The position numbers and the translations under genes were made by a program. DNA of 64,000 nt. It comes from Acidobacteriota bacterium. GTDB lineage: Bacteria > Acidobacteriota > Thermoanaerobaculia > UBA5066 > Gp7-AA6. The DNA lies in the NCBI GenBank assembly GCA_020199905.1, contig JAIVJS010000005.1, forward strand, positions 18,466 to 82,465, in the 5' to 3' direction. Positions within the stretch are counted from its first letter, which is position 1, and each line of letters opens with the position of its first letter. The notes beneath the pieces were generated by a model. It saw only the letters and a list, made by a program, of their open reading frames with translations. It was not told the DNA's origin and did not search any database. Below, piece after piece: positions 57,691-64,000 of the stretch.

Positions 57691-60216
57691 CTACGAGGCC
57701 GCCCTCGCCTCGAGAATCGAGGACAGCTTCGAGAAATCGATCGGCTTGGCGACGTGGGCGTCGAATCCGTTCTCGAGCGCGTGCGCGCGCTCCCGTGCGT
57801 CGGCGTAGCCGGTGATGGCCACGAGGAAGATGTCGGAGGAGCCGAGCGCTTCGCGGATCCGCTGCGCGACCTGATACCCGTCGAGCTCGGGCAGGCCGAT
57901 GTCGATCAGCGCGACCCGCGGACGGTGCAGGATCGCCTGTTCGATGCCATCCTTGCCGGTGCCCGCGACGTCGACCGCATGTCCCCAGATTTCGAGCAGG
58001 TTCTTGAGCCCCTCGCGCGAATCCAGGTCGTCTTCGACGACGAGGACCCTCATCAAAGCGCGGTTGTCCACCGCCGTGGGCTGCTCCCGGCCGGGCGCCT
58101 TCGGATCCGTCGAACGCCTCGCCGCCGCCGTCTTCCAGACCCGCGCGATCTGTCGCACGAGCTCGTCCGGATCGATCGGTTTGGCGACGTGCCCCTGGAA
58201 CCCGGACGAGAGAGCGCGAAGCCGGTCTTCTTCGCGGGCATAGGCGGTGACGGCCAGAGCCGGAACGGCGCCGCCGGACTCTACCGGCAGCGCGCGTACG
58301 GCGCGCATCAGCGCGTATCCATCCTCTCCCGGCATCCCGATGTCGCTGACGAGCAGGTCAGGCGGCGTGTTCGCGAAGATCTCCAGCGCGGCGCGGACCG
58401 AATCGGCCTCCGTCACGCGCGCTCCGGCGGCGCCCAGCAGTTCGACGAGGAGCTCCCGGCCATCCGCCTCGTCCTCGACGACGAGGATGGAGAGGCCTCG
58501 GATGTCGCCGATCTCCTCGGGGGACGTCCGCACCGGAGGAGTCTCGCCCGAGCCGCGCGCCTCGGCGTTGTGGATGCCCAGGGCGACGCGCGGCAGGACG
58601 ACGTTGAAACGCGAGCCCGCGCCGTCGCCGTCGCTGTGAGCGGAAATGGTGCCGCCGTGGAGCTCCAGAAGGTGCCGCGCGATCGCAAGCCCGATGCCGA
58701 GGCCGCCCTGAGTGCGCGTCGTCGTGCTGTCCGCCTGCCGAAACCGCTCGAAGACTCGCGGGAGAAACTCCTGGGAGATGCCCCGGCCCGTGTCGGAGAC
58801 CACGATCTCAAACTCGCCCTCGCGGGACACGAGCTCGACCGTCACTCGGCCCCCGGCAGGGGTGAACTTGATCGCGTTGGACACGAGATTCCAGACGACC
58901 TGCTGGAGACGGTCGGGATCGCCCACCAGGACGTCCTCGCCCGCCGGAAGGCGGTGCTCCACGGTGATCTGGATGTTTTTCCCCTCGGCGGCGGGGCGCA
59001 TGGCGTCGAGCGCCGACTCGATGATCGGTCCGAGCGCGGCAGGGCGAACGTTCAGCCGGAGCTTTCCCGTGATGATGCGGGACACGTCGAGCAGATCGTC
59101 GATCAGCTTCGTCTGGGCGGAGACGTTTCGCTCGATGACCTCGAGCCCGTGGGCGATTTTTACCGGATCGGCGGACGCGCCCGTTCGGAGCGTCCGCGTC
59201 CAGCCCATGATCGCCGACAGCGGCGTCCGCAGCTCGTGGGAGAGCGTCGTCAGAAACTCGTCCTTGATCCGGTTGGCTTCTCTCGCCTCCGCGTTGACGG
59301 TGTTCTCGATGGCGATGGAGCTCATCTGTGCGAGCTGCGTGAGGATCGCTTCGTCTTCCTCCGTGAAGTCGCCGTCGCGCTTGTCCATGAGGTGGATGAG
59401 GCCGAGGGGGCGTCCATCCCGTCCGGACATCGGGGCGGCGAGCCAGCCGAGCCGGGCCGGGCGGTCGCTCGCCAGAAGAGGCCGCCAGGGAAGTGCCTCC
59501 TCGTCGGACCCCCGCGCGACCCGCACCGTCCGCCGCACCTGCGAGAGAAAAGAGAGCAGCGCGGTCCGGTCTCGGAGGACGCTGCGCTCCCCCGCGGCCG
59601 CGTAGCGGCGCGAAAGGGAGAGCGCGGCGCTCGGCTGAAGCCACTTCTGGTCGACGGCCGCCACGGCGACCGCCTGGTGAGCTCCGATGATCTCGCGGGC
59701 CATGTCGCTCACGATCTGAAGCATCTCGTCGGGGGAGAGCGCCGAGTTGATGGCGAGCGAGGCCTCCGTCAGGCTCTGGAGCTGCCTCGCTTTCAGCTCG
59801 AGCGCCCGCGCCTGTTCGCGAATCTGCGCCGTCTTGCGGAAGAGCTCCACGAAGACCATCACCTTCGTCTTCAGGACTTCCGGCTCGACGGGGGCGAGGA
59901 TGTAGTCGACCGCTCCCAGGGAGTAGCCCCGCGACGCGAGCGTCTCGTCGTAGGACGTGATGAAGATGATCGGTGTGTGCTCGGAGTTGCGCCGCTGCCG
60001 GATCATCGCCGCCGTCTCGAAGCCGTCCATTCCCGGCATGTTGACGTCGAGGAGAATCACCGCGAACTCGCTCGTCAGGATCGCGCGGAGCGCGTCGCGC
60101 CCCGAGCAGGCCGTGACGACGTTCTGGTCGAGCTCCGCGAGGACCACGGAAATCGCCAGGAGCTTGTCCGGGCTGTCGTCGACAGCCAGGATGTTCACCT
60201 TCTCCGCCGGAGGCAC
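57691..60216 (-). CDS. Receiver / GAF / histidine kinase / two-receiver hybrid
   Basis: 841 aa from GTG 60216. REC1 (1-120: ILAVDDSPDKLL, Asp in VILLDVNMPGMDG) with a C-terminal coiled coil, GAF (~150-305), HisKA (H-box [20 protein letters not shown], His ~325), HATPase (NLVSNAIKFTPAGG, VVSDTGRGI, GGLGIGLAIARHL), REC2 (~575-690, Asp in LLVSDIGMPGEDG), REC3 (~721-838, Asp in VALIDIGLPELDG). Soluble; no DNA-binding output, so phosphate must leave by transfer to another protein. Lies 10 nt after the upstream giant kinase gene, so the two are cotranscribed and REC1 may be the receiver for its partner. Confidence 0.93.
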   Translation of the reverse strand: MPPAEKVNILAVDDSPDKLLAISVVLAELDQNVVTACSGRDALRAILTSEFAVILLDVNMPGMDGFETAAMIRQRRNSEHTPIIFITSYDETLASRGYSLGAVDYILAPVEPEVLKTKVMVFVELFRKTAQIREQARALELKARQLQSLTEASLAINSALSPDEMLQIVSDMAREIIGAHQAVAVAAVDQKWLQPSAALSLSRRYAAAGERSVLRDRTALLSFLSQVRRTVRVARGSDEEALPWRPLLASDRPARLGWLAAPMSGRDGRPLGLIHLMDKRDGDFTEEDEAILTQLAQMSSIAIENTVNAEAREANRIKDEFLTTLSHELRTPLSAIMGWTRTLRTGASADPVKIAHGLEVIERNVSAQTKLIDDLLDVSRIITGKLRLNVRPAALGPIIESALDAMRPAAEGKNIQITVEHRLPAGEDVLVGDPDRLQQVVWNLVSNAIKFTPAGGRVTVELVSREGEFEIVVSDTGRGISQEFLPRVFERFRQADSTTTRTQGGLGIGLAIARHLLELHGGTISAHSDGDGAGSRFNVVLPRVALGIHNAEARGSGETPPVRTSPEEIGDIRGLSILVVEDEADGRELLVELLGAAGARVTEADSVRAALEIFANTPPDLLVSDIGMPGEDGYALMRAVRALPVESGGAVPALAVTAYAREEDRLRALSSGFQGHVAKPIDPDELVRQIARVWKTAAARRSTDPKAPGREQPTAVDNRALMRVLVVEDDLDSREGLKNLLEIWGHAVDVAGTGKDGIEQAILHRPRVALIDIGLPELDGYQVAQRIREALGSSDIFLVAITGYADARERAHALENGFDAHVAKPIDFSKLSSILEARAAS

Positions 60217-60226
60217 GCTCAGGCCC

Positions 60227-63200
60227 TCAGCGGAACAGCCAGTTGCGGAGGACCGACAGCATCTGCTCGGTATCGACTGGCTTCGAGAGATAGTCCCACG
60301 CGCCGGCCTGGAGCGTCTTCTCCCGGTCGCCCTTCATGGCCTTGGCCGTGACCGCCACGATCGGCAGGTCGTGGAAGCGCCCGATCTTCCGGATCGCGCG
60401 CATCGTGTCGTAGCCGTCCATGTCCGGCATCATGATGTCCATGAGGACGATGTCGATGCCGTCCGTGGACTGCAGCTTGGAAATCGCCTCCTTGCCGGTC
60501 TCGGCGGAGAGAACGTCCATGTTCTGGCGCTCGAGCACGCTCGTCAGCGCGAAGATGTTCCGGATGTCGTCGTCGACGATCAGGACCTTTTTTCCGGAGA
60601 GCACCCGGTCGTTCGAATAGATCGCCTCGAGGGCGTTTCGCTTCTCCGCGGGCAGCTCCGAGACCAGGTGGTGAAGCGCCAGGGCCGTCTGGTCGAGGAG
60701 CCGTTCGGGGGAGTGGACCGCGCGGACGCGCCCTCCGTGCGAAAGGCGCTTCAGCTCTTCGTGCGCTTCCTCCGAGAGCGAAGCGGGTGCGTAGAGGAGC
60801 GTCGAGATCTCTCGTGCGGAGCACTGACGCAGAATCTCGGAGAGCGCTTCGGAGGGTACCGGCGCGTTCGGAGAGACCCCGAGGACGACGCAGTCGAACG
60901 TCAACTCGTCGAGAGCTCCGAGCGCCTCCGACACTCCTCCCACCAGGCGGGTGCGCACGCCCTCGTGGTGGAGCAGCTCCCGGAGCTCCTCGTGCTCCTC
61001 GCCCGTCGGCCACAGAACCAGGAGGTCCTTCTCGCGCCGCGCGAGGAAAGTCTGGATCGACGAGAAAAGCTGATCCAGAGTTTCCTTGGTCTTGATCGGC
61101 TTGGTGACGACGCCGCGCGCTCCGAGCGCGAGTCCTCGCGTCGTGTCTTCCTCGGTCGTAATGACGTACACCGGGACGTGCCGCGTCGCGAGATTGGTCT
61201 TCAGGCGGTCCAGCACCCTCCAGCCGTCGATGATCGGAAGCTGGATGTCCAGCGTGATCGCGTCCAGCCGGTGCTGCTGAGCCAGCGCCAGCGCCTCCGG
61301 GCCCTGCGTGGCGACGAGGGCCTTGAAGCCGTTCTCGTGAGCCATGTCCATGAGGAAACGCGCGAAGTTCTCGTCGTTGTCGACGATCAGGATCGTGCGG
61401 TCCTCGGAGCCGATCTCGCGGCGGTCGTCCAGCACTTCCGCGGGCTCAGACGGCGGCTCCTTTCCTCGGGCCGCCTCCAGGTCGGACATGACCGAGATGA
61501 TCCGCGGGTTCGACGCCTCGGAGCTCTGCCGCGCGATTTTCGGCGCCACGTACGTCTGGGGCAGGAACAGCGTGAAGGTGCTGCCTTCTCCCGGAGCGCT
61601 CGCCAGCCGGATCTCGCCTCCCAGGAGGCTTCCGATTTCGCGGCTGATGGCCAGGCCGAGGCCGGTGCCGCCGTACTTCCGGCTCGTGCTGCCGTCCGCC
61701 TGCTGAAAGGCTTCGAAGATGATCTGCTGCTTCTCGGCGGGGATCCCGATGCCCGTGTCGGTGACGGAGAAGGCCAGGACGGATTTCGCGCGGTCGAGCG
61801 AGTCCTTCCCCTCGGTCCAGCCGCCGGAAGCCGCCTCGATCCGCAGGGTGACGCGGCCGCGGTCCGTGAACTTGAAGGCATTCGAGAGCAGGTTCTTGAT
61901 GACCTGCTGCAGCCGCTTGGAGTCGGTGAAGATCGAACGCGGCACCCGGCGGTCCACGTCGATCGTGAAGTCGACGCCCTTCGCTTCGGCCACGTGCCCG
62001 AACGTCCGCTGGACGTAGTCGAGGAGATCGGTGAACCGCAGCTCCCCGACGTCGACGACGACGGTCCCGGACTCAATTTTCGAGAGATCGAGGATGTCGT
62101 TGATCAGGGCGAGAAGGTCCTTTCCCGAGGAGTGGATCGTCTTGGCGAACTCCGTCTGCCGGAGCGAGAGGTTTCCATCGGGATTGCGTGACAGCTGGTC
62201 GGAAAGGATGAGCAGGGAGTTGAGCGGCGTCCGCAGCTCATGCGACATGTTCGCCATGAACTCGGACTTGTACTTGGATGTCAACGCGAGCTGCTTGGCC
62301 TTCTCCTCGAGCGCGAGCCGGGCCTGCTCGACCTCCTGGTTCTTCCGCTCCACTTCCACGTTCTGCTCGGCGAGGAGAAAGGCTTTCTCTTCGAGCTTCT
62401 GGTTGGTCTGGCGGAGTTCTTCCTGCTGGGACTGGAGCTCGCTCGCGAGAGACTGGGACTGCTTGAGCAGGTCTTCCGTCAGCGTGTTGGCCTGAATGGT
62501 GTTGAGCACGATGCCGATCGTTTCGGTCAGCTGATCGAGCAGCGCCTGATGCGTCGAGTTGAACCGCTCGAACGACGCGAGCTCGAGGACGCCCTTCACC
62601 TCGCCCTCGAACACGACCGGAAGCACGATGATGTTGGCCGGCGCCGCGGCGCCGAGTCCCGAGGAGATGGCGAGGTAGTCGCTCGGCACCTGGGAGAGGA
62701 GGATCTTCTCCTTCTCGATCGCGCACTGACCGACGAGGCTCTCGCCCAGCCGGAGTGTGTCGGGCACCGAATCCGGCCGGCAGGCGTAGCTCGCGAGGAG
62801 CTTCAGGCTGGACGTTTCTTCCTCGTCCGAGTTTTCGATCGTGTAGAAGACGCCCTGCTGCACCGAGACGACGGGCGCCAATTCTGAGAGGATCAGCCGG
62901 CCGACCGTCAGCATGTCCTTCTGCCCCTGCAGCATGCGGGAGAACTTCGCGAGGTTGGTCTTCAGCCAGTCCTGCTCGCTGTTCTTGAGCGTCGTGTCCT
63001 TGAGGTTCCGGATCATCTCGTTGATGTTGTCCTTCAAGGCCGCGACCTCGCCTCGCGCCTCGACCTTGATCGAGCGCGTCAGGTCGCCCTTCGTGACGGC
63101 GGTCGCGACCTCGGCGATGGCGCGGACCTGCGTGGTCAGGTTGGCGGCCAGCTGGTTCACGTTGTCCGTCAGGTCCTTCCAGGTTCCGGCCGCGCCGGGC

Positions 63201-64000
63201 ACGCTGGCCTGGCCTCCGAGCTGGCCCTCGACGCCGACCTCGCGAGCCACGGTCGTGACCTGCTCGGCGAACGTCGCCAGGGTGTCGATCATCCCGTTGA
63301 TCGTGTCGGCGAGGGCGGCGATCTCGCCCTTCGCCTCGACGGTCAGCTTCCGCTTCAGGTCGCCGTTGGCGACCGCGGTGACGACCTTCGCGATGCCGCG
63401 CACCTGACTGGTCAGGTTGCCTGCCATGAAGTTGACGTTGTCCGTCAGGTCCTTCCACGTCCCCGAGACGCCGCGGACTTCGGCCTGTCCGCCGAGCTTT
63501 CCCTCCGTGCCGACCTCGCGGGCGACGCGGGTGACTTCGGCGGCGAAGGAGGACAGCTGGTCGACCATCGTGTTGACGGTGTTCTTGACCTCCAGGATCT
63601 CGCCCTGCACGTCGACGGTGATCTTTTTGGACAGGTCTCCGTTAGCGACGGCGGTCGTGACCTCGGCGATGTTGCGGACCTGCGCGGTCAGGTTGCCGGC
63701 CATGAAATTGACGCTGTCCGTGAGGTCCTTCCAGGTACCGGCGACGCCCCGCACGTCGGCCTGCCCGCCCAGCTTTCCTTCCGTGCCGACTTCGCGGGCG
63801 ACGCGCGTGACCTCCGAGGCGAACGACCGCAGCTGGTCGACCATCGTGTTGATGGTGTCCTTGAGCTCCAGGATCTCGCCCTGCACGTCGACGGTGATCT
63901 TCTTGGACAGGTCTCCATTGGCGACGGCGGTCGTGACCTCGGCGATGTTGCGGACCTGGCCGGTCAGGTTGCCGGCCATCGAGTTGACCGAGTCCGTCAG
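60227..64000 (-). CDS. Poly-HAMP / GAF / hybrid histidine kinase, 5' end outside window
   Basis: More than 1250 residues, cut by the right edge. From the N-terminal side: at least four HAMP units of ~92 residues (62.97-64.0 kb, each with [20 protein letters not shown], then [13 protein letters not shown] and [11 protein letters not shown]), a GAF domain (~62.5-62.9 kb), a Gln/Glu-rich coiled coil, HisKA ([20 protein letters not shown]), HATPase ([22 protein letters not shown]), a receiver ([11 protein letters not shown]), a second degenerate receiver-like segment with no acceptor Asp, and a final receiver ([15 protein letters not shown]). The HAMP array is like that of group III (Nik1-type osmosensing) hybrid kinases. 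Probably cytoplasmic sensing through HAMP geometry. Confidence 0.93.
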   Translation of the reverse strand: MTDSVNSMAGNLTGQVRNIAEVTTAVANGDLSKKITVDVQGEILELKDTINTMVDQLRSFASEVTRVAREVGTEGKLGGQADVRGVAGTWKDLTDSVNFMAGNLTAQVRNIAEVTTAVANGDLSKKITVDVQGEILEVKNTVNTMVDQLSSFAAEVTRVAREVGTEGKLGGQAEVRGVSGTWKDLTDNVNFMAGNLTSQVRGIAKVVTAVANGDLKRKLTVEAKGEIAALADTINGMIDTLATFAEQVTTVAREVGVEGQLGGQASVPGAAGTWKDLTDNVNQLAANLTTQVRAIAEVATAVTKGDLTRSIKVEARGEVAALKDNINEMIRNLKDTTLKNSEQDWLKTNLAKFSRMLQGQKDMLTVGRLILSELAPVVSVQQGVFYTIENSDEEETSSLKLLASYACRPDSVPDTLRLGESLVGQCAIEKEKILLSQVPSDYLAISSGLGAAAPANIIVLPVVFEGEVKGVLELASFERFNSTHQALLDQLTETIGIVLNTIQANTLTEDLLKQSQSLASELQSQQEELRQTNQKLEEKAFLLAEQNVEVERKNQEVEQARLALEEKAKQLALTSKYKSEFMANMSHELRTPLNSLLILSDQLSRNPDGNLSLRQTEFAKTIHSSGKDLLALINDILDLSKIESGTVVVDVGELRFTDLLDYVQRTFGHVAEAKGVDFTIDVDRRVPRSIFTDSKRLQQVIKNLLSNAFKFTDRGRVTLRIEAASGGWTEGKDSLDRAKSVLAFSVTDTGIGIPAEKQQIIFEAFQQADGSTSRKYGGTGLGLAISREIGSLLGGEIRLASAPGEGSTFTLFLPQTYVAPKIARQSSEASNPRIISVMSDLEAARGKEPPSEPAEVLDDRREIGSEDRTILIVDNDENFARFLMDMAHENGFKALVATQGPEALALAQQHRLDAITLDIQLPIIDGWRVLDRLKTNLATRHVPVYVITTEEDTTRGLALGARGVVTKPIKTKETLDQLFSSIQTFLARREKDLLVLWPTGEEHEELRELLHHEGVRTRLVGGVSEALGALDELTFDCVVLGVSPNAPVPSEALSEILRQCSAREISTLLYAPASLSEEAHEELKRLSHGGRVRAVHSPERLLDQTALALHHLVSELPAEKRNALEAIYSNDRVLSGKKVLIVDDDIRNIFALTSVLERQNMDVLSAETGKEAISKLQSTDGIDIVLMDIMMPDMDGYDTMRAIRKIGRFHDLPIVAVTAKAMKGDREKTLQAGAWDYLSKPVDTEQMLSVLRNWLFR
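62980..64000 (-). repeat. tandem ~276-bp coding repeats (HAMP units)
   Basis: The same motif starts about every 276 bp (for example the 'MAGNLT' codons at ~63.43, 63.70 and 63.98 kb). Two of the units are nearly identical at DNA level, which points to recent duplication or gene conversion and could expand or contract by recombination. Confidence 0.85.

Noticed and set aside
62980..64000. 276-bp repeats as a CRISPR or mobile repeat
   Set aside because: They are in-frame HAMP domains of one protein.

Overview
The window is one continuous stretch of GC-rich (by eye about two thirds G+C) diderm bacterial chromosome with dense, mostly short-spaced genes. LpxC, OmpA-like and Omp85-like proteins indicate an outer membrane with LPS. 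The gene mix (DUF4388, DUF4390 with an NtrY/NtrX pair, a Ser/Thr kinase carrying a TonB-type tail, single-domain FtcD, many hybrid kinases) is what I would expect of Acidobacteriota, perhaps a Thermoanaerobaculia-like lineage; this is inference. No rRNA, IS element, prophage or CRISPR was found, and there is one tRNA.

Layout. 1-9.1 kb: 3' part of gatB, ftsEX, then a minus-strand block (AI-2E/PerM permease, OmpA-like protein, Omp85-like barrel, DUF4388 protein, ruvC, yebC). 9.4-21.8 kb, plus strand: pseudo-receiver/Ser-Thr kinase/TonB fusion, a small coiled-coil protein, a btuF-C-D type importer, a truncated accD, folC, a dGTPase-like HD protein, glyA, and two membrane proteins. 21.8-30 kb, minus strand: a translationally coupled operon (methyltransferase, GT2, HisC-like aminotransferase, CDP-alcohol phosphotransferase, nucleotidyltransferase) that looks like headgroup or envelope-polymer synthesis, then nadE, a broken RDD membrane gene and a TPR protein. 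30-43 kb: ftcD, ntrX-ntrY-DUF4390, lpxC, a GAF/HD-GYP protein, smpB, a GNAT acetyltransferase and a REC-PAS4-GGDEF-EAL protein. 42.6-49.4 kb: marC, uvrA, a secreted protein, a frameshifted and internally rearranged tryptophanase, an unknown conserved protein, thiS and tRNA-Lys(CTT). 49.4-55.3 kb: an accessory-looking stretch (DUF4331 protein, tautomerase, small zinc-ribbon proteins, Crp/Fnr regulator, two stand-alone receivers, a Lys-rich secreted peptide). 55.3-64 kb: a CpeT-like secreted protein, a Tat amidase and two very large hybrid histidine kinases, the last cut by the window edge.

The most unusual property is not a protein. At least fifteen intergenic sites hold degenerate tandem 7-bp repeats. 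In most cases the array begins directly at, or in register with, the stop codon of the gene before it, and read in that gene's sense it is usually pyrimidine-rich with a YC dinucleotide about every 7 nt. Only three classical hairpin-plus-U terminators were seen in 64 kb; two of them lie in the 49.4-55.3 kb stretch, which lacks heptads. I propose that the arrays are stop-codon-anchored 3' modules, possibly Rho-utilisation sites. A related ~65-bp element occurs four times in the first 16 kb inside such arrays, and in places the repeat has become protein-coding (AccD tail, upstream frame of FtsX, tail of a GT-C-like protein).

A second theme is damage at gene junctions: accD lacks its zinc-ribbon N-terminus, a GT2 and an RDD protein lack their C-termini, nadE lacks a normal start codon, a beta-propeller remnant follows lpxC, and tnaA carries several single-base shifts and a 37-codon block moved to the wrong place. 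Sequencing or assembly error must be excluded before these are read as biology.
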